A stretch of DNA of 64,000 bases from contig NW_027480438.1 in the NCBI RefSeq assembly GCF_051401765.1, positions 3,472,001 through 3,536,000 on the forward strand, given 5' to 3'. Positions 12,843 to 27,000 of this stretch are shown piece by piece. Under the pieces are notes generated by a model, which saw only the letters and a list, made by a program, of their open reading frames with translations, was not told the DNA's origin and did no database searches. The position numbers and the translations under genes were made by a program. The DNA comes from Calliopsis andreniformis (taxonomy: Eukaryota > Arthropoda > Insecta > Hymenoptera > Andrenidae). Numbering within the stretch: the stretch's first letter is position 1; the number at the start of each line of letters is the position of its first letter.

Positions 12843-14228
12843 GAATCCTCAATCTTCAATCCTCAATCCTCAGTCCTCAATCCTCAATTTTCAATCCTCA
12901 ATACTCAGTCATCAATCCTCAATACTAAATCCTCAATCCTCAATCCTCAGTCCTCAATCCACAATCCTCAATCCTCAAACCTCAATCCTCAATCGTCAGC
13001 CCTCGTCCTCAATCCTCAACACTCAATCCTCAATCCTCATTCTTCAATCATCAATACTCAATCTTCAATCCTCAATCCTCAATCTTCAATCCTCAATCCT
13101 CAATTCTCAGTCCTCAATACTCAATCCTCAATCGTCAATCCTCAATCCCCAATCCTCAATCTTCAATCCTCAATCCTCAATCCTCAATCCTCAATCCTCA
13201 ATCTTCATTCCTCAATACTCAATCTACAATCCTCAATCCTCAATCCTCAATCCTCAATGCTCAATCCTCAATCCTCAATCCTCAACCCTCAAGCTTCAAT
13301 CCTCAATTCTCAATCCTCAATCCTCATTCATCAATCCTCAATCCTCAGTCCTCAATCCTCAATCCTCAATCCTCAATTCTCAATGTTCAATCCGCAATAC
13401 ACAATCCTCAATCTTCAATCCCCAATCCTCAATCCTCAATCCTCAAACCTCAATCCTCAACCCTCAATCCTCAACGTTCAATCCTCATTACCCAATTCTC
13501 AGTCTTCCACCCTCAATCCTCAATACTCAATCCTCAATCCTCAATACTCAGTCCACAATCCTCAATCTTCAATGCTCAATACCCAATCTTCATCCTCAAT
13601 CCTCAATTCTTAATCCACAATCTTCAATCCTCAATACTGAATCTTCAATACTCAATCCTCATTCCTCAATCCTCAATCCTCATTCTTCAACCCTCAACAC
13701 CCAATCCTCAATCTTCAATTCTCAATGTTCAATCCGCAATACCCAATACTCAATCTTCAATCCTCAACCCTCAATCCTCAATCCTCAATCCTCAATCATC
13801 AATCTTCAATCGTCAATACTCAATCTTCAATCCTCAATCCTCAATCCTCAATCCTCACTCCACATTCCTCAATCCTCAACACCCAATGCTCAATCTTCAA
13901 TCCTCAATCCTCAGTCCTCAATTCTCAATCCTCAATCCTCAATCCTCAATCCTCAGACCTCAAACATCAATACTCAACCCTCAGTCCTCGTCCTCAATCC
14001 ACAACCCTCAATCCTCAACACCCAATCCTCAATCTTCAATCCTCAATCGTCAGTCCTCAATTCTCGAACCTCAATACTCAATCCACAGTCCTCAATGTTC
14101 AATCCTCAATACCCAAACCTCAATCTTCAATCCTCAATCCTCAATCCTCAATCCTCAATCCTCAGTCCTCAAACCTCAATCCTGAATCCTCAAACCTGAA
14201 TCCTCTGTCTTCAGACTTCAGTCCTCAA

Positions 14229-14365
14229 CAATCAGTTGTCAGTCCTCAATCCTCAATAGAATATCCTCAATTCACAGGTTCCAATACTCAATACTCAACC
14301 AGAAATCTTCAAATCTCTATCCACAATCATCAATTCTCATCACTCAACCCTCAACACTCAGTCCC
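14229..14365 (+). repeat. Landmark type B' (representative)
   Basis: Type-B relative with TTGTCAGTCC, AGGTTCCAATAC and CAACCAGAAATC. Because CAACCTGAAATC became CAACCAGAAATC, the TGA is lost and reading frames run through. Copies start at 9323, 14229, 21479, 32312 and 34618. Each is followed 580 bases later by a type-A landmark. Confidence 0.88.
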
Positions 14366-15808
14366 CAATCCTCAATCTTCAATCCTCTATCCTCAATCCT
14401 CAACCCTCAGTCGCCAATCTCCAAGCCTGAATACTCAATCTTCAATCCTCAATCCTCAATCCCCAATCCTCAATCCTCAATCCTCATTCTTCAATCCTTA
14501 ATACCCAATCCTCAATCTTCAATCCTCAATCCTCAATCCCCAATTCTCGACCCTCAATTCTCAGTCCTCAGACCTCAAACCTCAATCCTCAAACCTCAGC
14601 CCTCATCCTCAATCCTCAATCCTCAATCCTCAATCCTCAATCCTCAATCCTCAATCCTCATTCTTCAATCCTCAACCTTCAATGCTCAATCTTCAATCCT
14701 CAATCCTCAATTCTCAATCCTCAATCCTCAATCCTCAATCCTCAGTCCTCAAACCTCAATCCTGAATCCCCGATACTGAATCCTCAATCTTCAGCCCTCA
14801 GTCCTCTACAATCAGTTGTCAATCCTCAATCCTCAATAGAATATCATCAATTCACAGTTTTCATTACTCAATACTCAATCTGCAATCTTCAAATCTCTGT
14901 CCACAAACATCAATTCTCATCACTCAACCCTCAACACTCAGTCCCCAATCGTCAATATTCAATCCTCAATCCTCAATCCTCAATCCACAATCCTCAACGT
15001 TCAATCCTCAATACTCAATCTTCAATGATTATTCCTCAATCCTCAATCCTCAATTCTCAATCCTCAATCGTCAATCTTCAATCCTCAATACTCAATCTTC
15101 AATCGTCAATCCTCAATGTTCAACCATCAATACCCAATACTCAGTCTTCAATCCTCAATCCTCAATCCTCAATCCTCCATCCTCAATACTCAGTCCTCAA
15201 TCCTCAATCTTCAATCCTCAATACTCAATCTTCAGTCCTCAATCGTCAATCCTCAATCCTCAATCTTCAATCCTCAATACTGAATCTTCAATCCTCAATC
15301 CTCAATCCTCAATCCTCAATCCTCAATCCTCATTCTTCTATCCTCAACACCCAATCCTCAACCTTCAATCCTCAGTCTTCAATCTTCAATCCTCAATAGT
15401 CAATCTTCAATCCTCAATCCTCAATAATCAATCCTCAATCCACATTCTTCAATCCTCAACACCCAATCCTCAATCTTCAATCCTCAATCCTCAGTCCTCA
15501 ATTCTCAATCCTCAATCCTCAATCCTCAGACCTCAAACATCAATACTCAACCCTCAGTCCTCGTCCTCAATCCACAACCCTCAATCCTCGATCCTCAATA
15601 TTCAATCATCAATATTCAATCTTCAATCCTCAATCCTCGATCCTCAATACTCAATCCACAATCCTCAATTCTCAATCGTCAATGCTCAATACTCAATCCT
15701 CAATCCTCAAGACTCAGTCCTCAATCCTCAATCTTCAATCCTCAGTCCTCAAACCTCAATCCTGAATCCTCAATCCTGAATCCTCAATCTTCAGCCCTCG
15801 GTCCTCTA

Positions 15809-15945
15809 CAATCAGTTGTCAATCCTCAATCCTCAATAGAATATCCTCAATTCACAGTTTTCAATACTCAATCCCCATTCATCAATCATCAAATCTCAAT
15901 CCACAAACAGCAATTCTCATCACGCAACCCTCATCACTCAGTCCT
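15809..15945 (+). repeat. Landmark type C' (A/C chimera, representative)
   Basis: The left flank and core match type A (CCTCTACAATCAGTTG), but the right part matches type C (CAATCCCCATTC, then CATCAATCATC, CAAACAGC). Copies start at 10903, 15809, 23059, 33885, 36198 and 37687. The mix suggests it arose by exchange between an A and a C landmark somewhere in the TCAATCCTCAATAG stretch they share. Confidence 0.82.
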
Positions 15946-17283
15946 CAATCTTCAATCCTCAATCCTCAATCTTCAATCTTCAATCCTCAATACTCAATCT
16001 TCAATCCTCAATCCTCAATTCTCAATCCTCAGTGCTCAATACTCAATCGTCAATCCTCAACCCCAATCCTCAATCTTCAATCCGCAATCCTCAATCCTCA
16101 ATCCTCAATCCTCAACCTTCAATCCTCAATACTCAATCTTCAATCCGCAATCCTCAAACCTCAATCCTCAATCCTCAATCTTCATTCCTCAATACTCAAT
16201 CTACAATCCTCAATCCTCAATCCTCAATCCTCAATGCTCAATCCTCAATCCTCAATCCTCATTCCTCAATCCTCAATCCTCAGTCCTCAAACCTCAATCC
16301 TGAATCCTCAAACCTGAATCCTCAGTCTTCAGACCTCAGTCCTCAACAATCAGTTGTCAATCCTCAATCCTCAATAGAATATCCTCAATTCACAGGTTTC
16401 AATACTCAATACCCAACCTGAAATCTTCAAATCTCTATCCACAATCATCAATTCTCATCACTCAACCCTCAACACTCAGTCCCCAATCCTCAATCTTCAA
16501 TCCTCAATCCTCAGTCCTCAATCCTCAATTTTCAATCCTCAATACTCAGTCATTAATCCTCAATACTAAATCCTCAATCCTCAATCCTCAGTCCTCAATC
16601 CACAATCCTCAATCCTCAAACCTCAATCCTCAATCGTCAGCCCTCGTCCTCAATCCTCAACACTCAATCCTCAATCCTCATTCTTCAATCATCAATACTC
16701 AATCTTCAATCCTCAATCCTCAATCTTCAATCCTCAATCCTCAATTCTCAGTCCTCAATACTCAATCCTCAATCGTCAATCCTCAATCCCCAATCCTCAA
16801 TCTTCAATCCTCAATCCTCAATCCTCAATCCTCAATCCTCAATCTTCATTCCTCAATACTCAATCTACAATCCTCAATCCTCAATCCTCAATCCTCAATG
16901 CTCAATCCTCAATCCTCAATCCTCAACCCTCAATCTTCAATCCTCAATACTCAATCTGCAATCCTCAATCTTCAATCCTCAATCCTCAATCCTCATTCTT
17001 CAATCCTCAATGCCCAGGCCTCAATCTTCAATCCTCAATCCTCAATCCTCAATTCTCAATCCTCAATCCTCAATCATCAATCCTCAATCCTCAGTCCTCA
17101 ATCCTCAATCCTCAATCCTCAATCCTCAATGTTCAATCCGCAATACACAATCCTCAATCTTCAATCCCCAATCCTCAATCCTCAATCCTCAAACCTCAAT
17201 CCTCAACCCTCAATCCTCAGTCCTCGAACCTCAAACCTGTATCCTCAATCGTGTATCCTCAATCTTCAGACCTCAGTCCTCAA

Positions 17284-17420
17284 CAATCAGTCGTCAATTA
17301 TCAATCCTCAATAGAATATTATCAATTCACAGTTTTCAATACTCAATACTCAATTTGCAATTTTCAAATCTTTATTCACAAAAATCAATTCTCATCATTC
17401 AACACTCAACACTCAGTACC
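17284..17420 (+). repeat. Landmark type D and D' (representative)
   Basis: Marked by GTCAATTATCAATCC, TAGAATATTATC (or TAGAATATCATC in D'), CAATTTTCAAATC and CATCATTCAACAC. D copies start at 17284 and 24534, D' copies at 49754 and 57680. Type D has extra C-to-T changes (CAATTTGC, TTTATTCAC) not present in D'. Confidence 0.85.
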
Positions 17421-17759
17421 CAACCCTCAATCTTCAATACTCAATCCTCAATCCTCAATCCTCGATCCTCAATCTTCAATCCTCAATACTCAATCTTCAA
17501 TCCTCCATCCTCAATCGTCAATCCTCAATCCTCAATCCTCAATCGCCAGGCTTCAATCCTCAATGCTCATTTTTGAATCCTAAATCCTCAATCCTCAATC
17601 CTCATTCCTCAATCCTCATTCTTCAATCCTCAACACCCAATCCCCAATCTTCAATCCTCAATCCTCAATCCTCAACTCTCAATCCTCAATCCTCAATCCT
17701 CAATATTCAACGCACAACCCTCAACCATCAATCCTCAATACTCAACCGTCAATCCTGAA

Positions 17760-17881
17760 TTCTCAATACTCAATAGTTCATCCTGAATTCTCATGGTTCA
17801 ATACTCAATCCAAAATATTCAATAATCAAATCTCAATCCTCAAACATCAATTCTCAACACTCAATCCTCAACACTCAGTCC
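17760..17881 (+). repeat. Landmark type F (representative)
   Basis: Lacks the CAATCAGTTG core. It has TCCTGAATTCTC, then GGTTCAATAC (TGTTCAATAC at 55.7 kb), CAAAATATTC or CACAATATTC, CAATAATCAAATC and CAGTCCTCTCTCTTC. It is usually preceded by CAACGCACAACC. The TCCTGAATTC anchor lies at 17781, 25031, 47768, 55687, 58958 and 61612. The spacing of its right half resembles the other landmarks, so it is probably a remote relative. Confidence 0.8.
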
Positions 17882-20800
17882 TCTCTCTTCAATCCTCCAT
17901 CATCAATCCTCAATCCTCAAGCGTCAATCCTCAATCCTCAATCCTTAATCCTCAACCATCAATCCTCAGACCTCAAACCTCCACCCCGAATCCTCAATCC
18001 TGAATCCTCAATCTTCAGCCATAAGTCCTCAGCAATCAATTGTCAATCCTCAATCCTCAATAGAATATCCTCAATTCACAGTTTTCAATACTCAATCCCC
18101 ATTCTTCAATCATCAAATCTCAATCCACAAACAGCAATTCTCATCACGCAACCCTCAACACTCAGTCCTCAATCTTCAATCCTCAATCCTCAATCCTCAA
18201 TCTTCAATCCTCAATACTCAATCTTCAATCCTCAATCCTCAATTCTCTATCCTCAGTGCTCAATACTCAATCGTCAATCCTCAATCCCCAATCCTCAATC
18301 TTCAATCCGCAGTCCTCAATCCTCAATCCTCAATCCTCAATCTTCAATCCTCAATACTCAATCTTCAATCCGCAATCCTCAAACCTCAATCCTCAATCCT
18401 CAATCCTCAATCTTCATTCCTCAATACTCAATCTACAATCCTCAATCCTCAATCCTCAATCCTCAATGCTCAATCCTCAATCCTCAATCCTCATTCCTCA
18501 ATCCTCAATCCTCAGTCCTCAAACCTCAATCCTGAATCCTCAAACCTGAATTCTCAGTCTTCAGACCTCAGTCCACAACAATCAGTTGTCAATCCTCAAT
18601 CCTCAATAGAATATCCTCAATTCACAGGTTTCAATACTCAATACTCAACCTGAAATCTTCAAACCTCTATCCACAATCATCAATTCTCATCACTCAACCC
18701 TCAACACTCAGTCCCCAATCCTCAATCTTCAATGCTCAATCCTCAGTCCTCAACCCTCAATTTTCAATCCTCAATACTCAGTCATCAATCCTCAATACTA
18801 AATCCTCAATCCTCAATCCTCAGTCCTCAATCCACAATCCTCAATCCTCAACCCTCAGTCCTCATCCTCAATTCTCAATTCTTAACCCTCAATCCTCAAT
18901 CCTCAATCTTCAATCCTCAATAATCAATCCTCAATACTCAGTCTTCAATCCTCAATCCTCAATCCTCAGTCCTCAATCCCCAATCCTCAATCTTCAATCC
19001 TCAATCCTCAATCCTCAATCCTCAATCCTCAATCTTCAATCCTCAATACTCAATCTTCAATCCTCAATCCACAATCCTCAATTCTCAATCCTCAATCTTC
19101 AATCATCAATATTCAATCTTCAATCCTCAATCCTCAATCCTCAATACTCAATCCGCAATACTCAATTCTCAATCGTCAATGCTCAATACTCAATCGTCAA
19201 TCCTCAATCCCCAATCCTCAATCTTCAATCCTCAATCCTCAATCCTCAATCCTCAATCCTCAGTCCTCAATCTTCAATCCTCAATACTCAATCTTCAATC
19301 CTCAGTCCTCAATCCTCAATCCTCAATCCTCAATCCTCAATCCTCAATCTTCAATCCTCAATACTCAAACTGCAATCCTCAATCCTCAGTCCTCACTCCT
19401 CAATCCTCATTCTTCAATCCTCAATACCGAATCCTCAATCTTCAATCCTCAATCCTCAATCCTCAATCCTCAATCCTCAGACTTCAAACACCAATACTCA
19501 ACCCTCAGTCCTCGTCCTCAATCCACAACCCTCAATCCTCAATCCTCAATCTTCAATCATTAATATTCAATCTTCAATCTTCAATCCTCAATCCTCAATC
19601 CTCAACCCTCAATCCTCAACGTTCAATCCTCGTTACCCAATCCTCAGTCTTCCACCCTCAATCCTCAATACTCAATCCTCAATCCTCAATACTCAGTCCT
19701 CAATCCTCAATCTTCAATCCTCAATACTCAATCTTCAATCCTCAATCCTCAATCCTTAATCCACAATCTTCAATCCTCAATACTGGATCTTCAATCCTCA
19801 ATCCTCAATCCTCAATCCTCAATCCTCATTCTTCAACCCTCAGCACCCAATCCTCAATCTTCAATCCTCAATGTTCAATCCGCAATACCCAATCCTCAAT
19901 CTTCAATCCTCAACCCTCAATCCTCAATCCTCAATCCTCAATCCTCAATCCTCAATCTTCAATCGTCAATACTCAATCTTCAATCCTCAATCCTCAATCC
20001 TCAATCCTCACTCCACATTCCTCAATCCTCAACACCCAATCCTCAATCTTCAATCCTCAATCCTCAGTCCTCAATTCTCAATCCTCAATACTCAATCCTC
20101 AATCCTCAGACCTCAAACATCAATACTCAACCCTCAGTCCTCGTCCTCAATCCACAACCCTCAATCCTCAACACCCAATCCTCAATCTTCAATCCTCAAT
20201 CCTCAGTCCTCAATTCTCGATCCTCAATACTCAATCCACAGTCCTCAATGTTCAATCCTCAATACCCAAACCTCAATCTTCAATCCTCAATCCTCAATCC
20301 TCAGTCATCAATCCTCAATCCTCAATCGTCAGTCCTCAAACCTCAATCCTGAATCCTCAAACCTGAATCCTCTGTCTTCAGACCTCAGTCCTCAACAACC
20401 AGTTGTCAGTCCTCAATCCTCAATAGAATATCCTCAATTCACAGGTTTCAATACTCAATACTCAACCTGAAATCTTCAAATCTCTATCCACAATCATCAA
20501 TTCTCATCACACAACCATCAACACTCAGTCCCCAATCCTCAATCTTCAATCCTCTATCCTCAATCCTCAACCCTCAATCGCCAATCTCCAATCCTGAATA
20601 CTCAATCTTCAATCCTCAATCCTCAATCCCCAATCCTCAATCCTCAATCCTCATTCTTCAATCCTCAATACCCAATCCTCAATCTTCAATCCTCAATCCT
20701 CAATCCTCAATTCTCGACCCTCAATTCTCACTCCTCAGACCTCAGCCCTCATCCTCAATCCTCAATCCCCAACCCTCAATCTTCAATCCTCAGTCCTCAA

Positions 20801-21000
20801 TCCTCAATCCTCAATCCTCAATCCTGAATCCTCATTCTTCTATCCTCAACACCCAATCCTCAACCTTCAATCCTCAGTCTTCAATCTTCAATCCTCAATA
20901 GTCAACCTTCAATCCTCAATCCTCAATAATCAATCCTCAATCCACATTCTTCAATCCTCAACACCCAATCCTCAATCTTCAATCCTCAATTCTCAGTCCT

Positions 21001-24000
21001 CAATTCTCAATCCTCAATCCTCAATCCTCAATCCTCAATCCTCAATCCTCAATCTTCAATCCTCAATACTCAATCTTCAATCCTCAATCCTCAATCCTCA
21101 ATCCTTACTCCACATTCCTCAATCCTCAACACCCAATGCTCAATCTTCAATCCTCAATCCTCAGTCCTCAATTCTCAATCCTCAATACTCAATCCTCAAT
21201 CCTCAGACCTCAAACATCAATACTCAACCCTCAGTCCTCGTCCTCAATCCACAACCCTCAATCCTCAACACCCAATCCTCAATCTTCAATCCTCAATCGT
21301 CAGTCCTCAATTCTCGAACCTCAATACTCAATCCACAGTCCTCAATGTTCAATCCTCAATACCCAAACCTCAATCTTCAATCCTCAATCCTCAATCCTCA
21401 ATCCTCAATCCTCAGTCCTCAAACCTCAATCCTGAATCCTCAAACCTGAATCCTCTGTCTTCAGACTTCAGTCCTCAACAATCAGTTGTCAGTCCTCAAT
21501 CCTCAATAGAATATCCTCAATTCACAGGTTCCAATACTCAATACTCAACCAGAAATCTTCAAATCTCTATCCACAATCATCAATTCTCATCACTCAACCC
21601 TCAACACTCAGTCCCCAATCCTCAATCTTCAATCCTCTATCCTCAATCCTCAACCCTCAGTCGCCAATCTCCAAGCCTGAATACTCAATCTTCAATCCTC
21701 AATCCTCAATCCCCAATCCTCAATCCTCAATCCTCATTCTTCAATCCTTAATACCCAATCCTCAATCTTCAATCCTCAATCCTCAATCCCCAATTCTCGA
21801 CCCTCAATTCTCAGTCCTCAGACCTCAAACCTCAATCCTCAAACCTCAGCCCTCATCCTCAATCCTCAATCCTCAATCCTCAATCCTCAATCCTCAATCC
21901 TCAATCCTCATTCTTCAATCCTCAACCTTCAATGCTCAATCTTCAATCCTCAATCCTCAATTCTCAATCCTCAATCCTCAATCCTCAATCCTCAGTCCTC
22001 AAACCTCAATCCTGAATCCCCGATACTGAATCCTCAATCTTCAGCCCTCAGTCCTCTACAATCAGTTGTCAATCCTCAATCCTCAATAGAATATCATCAA
22101 TTCACAGTTTTCATTACTCAATACTCAATCTGCAATCTTCAAATCTCTGTCCACAAACATCAATTCTCATCACTCAACCCTCAACACTCAGTCCCCAATC
22201 GTCAATATTCAATCCTCAATCCTCAATCCTCAATCCACAATCCTCAACGTTCAATCCTCAATACTCAATCTTCAATGATTATTCCTCAATCCTCAATCCT
22301 CAATTCTCAATCCTCAATCGTCAATCTTCAATCCTCAATACTCAATCTTCAATCGTCAATCCTCAATGTTCAACCATCAATACCCAATACTCAGTCTTCA
22401 ATCCTCAATCCTCAATCCTCAATCCTCCATCCTCAATACTCAGTCCTCAATCCTCAATCTTCAATCCTCAATACTCAATCTTCAGTCCTCAATCGTCAAT
22501 CCTCAATCCTCAATCTTCAATCCTCAATACTGAATCTTCAATCCTCAATCCTCAATCCTCAATCCTCAATCCTCAATCCTCATTCTTCTATCCTCAACAC
22601 CCAATCCTCAACCTTCAATCCTCAGTCTTCAATCTTCAATCCTCAATAGTCAATCTTCAATCCTCAATCCTCAATAATCAATCCTCAATCCACATTCTTC
22701 AATCCTCAACACCCAATCCTCAATCTTCAATCCTCAATCCTCAGTCCTCAATTCTCAATCCTCAATCCTCAATCCTCAGACCTCAAACATCAATACTCAA
22801 CCCTCAGTCCTCGTCCTCAATCCACAACCCTCAATCCTCGATCCTCAATATTCAATCATCAATATTCAATCTTCAATCCTCAATCCTCGATCCTCAATAC
22901 TCAATCCACAATCCTCAATTCTCAATCGTCAATGCTCAATACTCAATCCTCAATCCTCAAGACTCAGTCCTCAATCCTCAATCTTCAATCCTCAGTCCTC
23001 AAACCTCAATCCTGAATCCTCAATCCTGAATCCTCAATCTTCAGCCCTCGGTCCTCTACAATCAGTTGTCAATCCTCAATCCTCAATAGAATATCCTCAA
23101 TTCACAGTTTTCAATACTCAATCCCCATTCATCAATCATCAAATCTCAATCCACAAACAGCAATTCTCATCACGCAACCCTCATCACTCAGTCCTCAATC
23201 TTCAATCCTCAATCCTCAATCTTCAATCTTCAATCCTCAATACTCAATCTTCAATCCTCAATCCTCAATTCTCAATCCTCAGTGCTCAATACTCAATCGT
23301 CAATCCTCAACCCCAATCCTCAATCTTCAATCCGCAATCCTCAATCCTCAATCCTCAATCCTCAACCTTCAATCCTCAATACTCAATCTTCAATCCGCAA
23401 TCCTCAAACCTCAATCCTCAATCCTCAATCTTCATTCCTCAATACTCAATCTACAATCCTCAATCCTCAATCCTCAATCCTCAATGCTCAATCCTCAATC
23501 CTCAATCCTCATTCCTCAATCCTCAATCCTCAGTCCTCAAACCTCAATCCTGAATCCTCAAACCTGAATCCTCAGTCTTCAGACCTCAGTCCTCAACAAT
23601 CAGTTGTCAATCCTCAATCCTCAATAGAATATCCTCAATTCACAGGTTTCAATACTCAATACCCAACCTGAAATCTTCAAATCTCTATCCACAATCATCA
23701 ATTCTCATCACTCAACCCTCAACACTCAGTCCCCAATCCTCAATCTTCAATCCTCAATCCTCAGTCCTCAATCCTCAATTTTCAATCCTCAATACTCAGT
23801 CATTAATCCTCAATACTAAATCCTCAATCCTCAATCCTCAGTCCTCAATCCACAATCCTCAATCCTCAAACCTCAATCCTCAATCGTCAGCCCTCGTCCT
23901 CAATCCTCAACACTCAATCCTCAATCCTCATTCTTCAATCATCAATACTCAATCTTCAATCCTCAATCCTCAATCTTCAATCCTCAATCCTCAATTCTCA

Positions 24001-27000
24001 GTCCTCAATACTCAATCCTCAATCGTCAATCCTCAATCCCCAATCCTCAATCTTCAATCCTCAATCCTCAATCCTCAATCCTCAATCCTCAATCTTCATT
24101 CCTCAATACTCAATCTACAATCCTCAATCCTCAATCCTCAATCCTCAATGCTCAATCCTCAATCCTCAATCCTCAACCCTCAATCTTCAATCCTCAATAC
24201 TCAATCTGCAATCCTCAATCTTCAATCCTCAATCCTCAATCCTCATTCTTCAATCCTCAATGCCCAGGCCTCAATCTTCAATCCTCAATCCTCAATCCTC
24301 AATTCTCAATCCTCAATCCTCAATCATCAATCCTCAATCCTCAGTCCTCAATCCTCAATCCTCAATCCTCAATCCTCAATGTTCAATCCGCAATACACAA
24401 TCCTCAATCTTCAATCCCCAATCCTCAATCCTCAATCCTCAAACCTCAATCCTCAACCCTCAATCCTCAGTCCTCGAACCTCAAACCTGTATCCTCAATC
24501 GTGTATCCTCAATCTTCAGACCTCAGTCCTCAACAATCAGTCGTCAATTATCAATCCTCAATAGAATATTATCAATTCACAGTTTTCAATACTCAATACT
24601 CAATTTGCAATTTTCAAATCTTTATTCACAAAAATCAATTCTCATCATTCAACACTCAACACTCAGTACCCAACCCTCAATCTTCAATACTCAATCCTCA
24701 ATCCTCAATCCTCGATCCTCAATCTTCAATCCTCAATACTCAATCTTCAATCCTCCATCCTCAATCGTCAATCCTCAATCCTCAATCCTCAATCGCCAGG
24801 CTTCAATCCTCAATGCTCATTTTTGAATCCTAAATCCTCAATCCTCAATCCTCATTCCTCAATCCTCATTCTTCAATCCTCAACACCCAATCCCCAATCT
24901 TCAATCCTCAATCCTCAATCCTCAACTCTCAATCCTCAATCCTCAATCCTCAATATTCAACGCACAACCCTCAACCATCAATCCTCAATACTCAACCGTC
25001 AATCCTGAATTCTCAATACTCAATAGTTCATCCTGAATTCTCATGGTTCAATACTCAATCCAAAATATTCAATAATCAAATCTCAATCCTCAAACATCAA
25101 TTCTCAACACTCAATCCTCAACACTCAGTCCTCTCTCTTCAATCCTCCATCATCAATCCTCAATCCTCAAGCGTCAATCCTCAATCCTCAATCCTTAATC
25201 CTCAACCATCAATCCTCAGACCTCAAACCTCCACCCCGAATCCTCAATCCTGAATCCTCAATCTTCAGCCATAAGTCCTCAGCAATCAATTGTCAATCCT
25301 CAATCCTCAATAGAATATCCTCAATTCACAGTTTTCAATACTCAATCCCCATTCTTCAATCATCAAATCTCAATCCACAAACAGCAATTCTCATCACGCA
25401 ACCCTCAACACTCAGTCCTCAATCTTCAATCCTCAATCCTCAATCCTCAATCTTCAATCCTCAATACTCAATCTTCAATCCTCAATCCTCAATTCTCTAT
25501 CCTCAGTGCTCAATACTCAATCGTCAATCCTCAATCCCCAATCCTCAATCTTCAATCCGCAGTCCTCAATCCTCAATCCTCAATCCTCAATCTTCAATCC
25601 TCAATACTCAATCTTCAATCCGCAATCCTCAAACCTCAATCCTCAATCCTCAATCCTCAATCTTCATTCCTCAATACTCAATCTACAATCCTCAATCCTC
25701 AATCCTCAATCCTCAATGCTCAATCCTCAATCCTCAATCCTCATTCCTCAATCCTCAATCCTCAGTCCTCAAACCTCAATCCTGAATCCTCAAACCTGAA
25801 TTCTCAGTCTTCAGACCTCAGTCCACAACAATCAGTTGTCAATCCTCAATCCTCAATAGAATATCCTCAATTCACAGGTTTCAATACTCAATACTCAACC
25901 TGAAATCTTCAAACCTCTATCCACAATCATCAATTCTCATCACTCAACCCTCAACACTCAGTCCCCAATCCTCAATCTTCAATGCTCAATCCTCAGTCCT
26001 CAACCCTCAATTTTCAATCCTCAATACTCAGTCATCAATCCTCAATACTAAATCCTCAATCCTCAATCCTCAGTCCTCAATCCACAATCCTCAATCCTCA
26101 ACCCTCAGTCCTCATCCTCAATTCTCAATTCTTAACCCTCAATCCTCAATCCTCAATCTTCAATCCTCAATAATCAATCCTCAATACTCAGTCTTCAATC
26201 CTCAATCCTCAATCCTCAGTCCTCAATCCCCAATCCTCAATCTTCAATCCTCAATCCTCAATCCTCAATCCTCAATCCTCAATCTTCAATCCTCAATACT
26301 CAATCTTCAATCCTCAATCCACAATCCTCAATTCTCAATCCTCAATCTTCAATCATCAATATTCAATCTTCAATCCTCAATCCTCAATCCTCAATACTCA
26401 ATCCGCAATACTCAATTCTCAATCGTCAATGCTCAATACTCAATCGTCAATCCTCAATCCCCAATCCTCAATCTTCAATCCTCAATCCTCAATCCTCAAT
26501 CCTCAATCCTCAGTCCTCAATCTTCAATCCTCAATACTCAATCTTCAATCCTCAGTCCTCAATCCTCAATCCTCAATCCTCAATCCTCAATCCTCAATCT
26601 TCAATCCTCAATACTCAAACTGCAATCCTCAATCCTCAGTCCTCACTCCTCAATCCTCATTCTTCAATCCTCAATACCGAATCCTCAATCTTCAATCCTC
26701 AATCCTCAATCCTCAATCCTCAATCCTCAGACTTCAAACACCAATACTCAACCCTCAGTCCTCGTCCTCAATCCACAACCCTCAATCCTCAATCCTCAAT
26801 CTTCAATCATTAATATTCAATCTTCAATCTTCAATCCTCAATCCTCAATCCTCAACCCTCAATCCTCAACGTTCAATCCTCGTTACCCAATCCTCAGTCT
26901 TCCACCCTCAATCCTCAATACTCAATCCTCAATCCTCAATACTCAGTCCTCAATCCTCAATCTTCAATCCTCAATACTCAATCTTCAATCCTCAATCCTC

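Larger units (their letters stand above)
8541..13446 (+). repeat. Higher-order unit with 4906-base lag, first copy
   Basis: Landmarks occur in the order B' 9323, A 9903, C' 10903, B 11420, B 12706. The first three repeat at exactly +4906 (14229, 14809, 15809). Intervening sequence also aligns at +4906, for example 8675 with 13581 and 10119 with 15025. The first copy carries private changes: TAGAATG at 9903 and CAGTCAG at 10903. The right part was further duplicated as a 1286-base unit. Confidence 0.87.
11330..13450 (+). repeat. Tandem duplication, 1286-base lag
   Basis: The type-B landmark at 11420 recurs at 12706. The flanking stretch with TCAGTCATCAATCC and the TACTAAATCC stop variant recurs at the same lag, as does 11971 with 13257. 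The second copy has lost the internal 210-base duplication and is truncated on the right. Ends are approximate. Confidence 0.85.
13751..21000 (+). repeat. 7250-base higher-order repeat, unit 1
   Basis: Landmark order is B' 14229, A 14809, C' 15809, B 16347, D 17284, F 17781, C 18033, B 18579, B 20396. Every landmark recurs exactly 7250 bases later. Spot comparison showed only scattered substitutions, for example C at 13937 against A at 21187 and G at 20826 against C at 28076. The left part (to about 16.2 kb) also matches the 4906-base unit upstream. 7250 is two short of a multiple of seven, which fits the six-base units inside. Confidence 0.92.

Noticed and set aside
17760..17881. F landmark as the remnant of an inserted transposon
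   Set aside because: It still parses mostly into heptamer variants, has no terminal inverted repeats or target-site duplication, and resembles the other landmarks.
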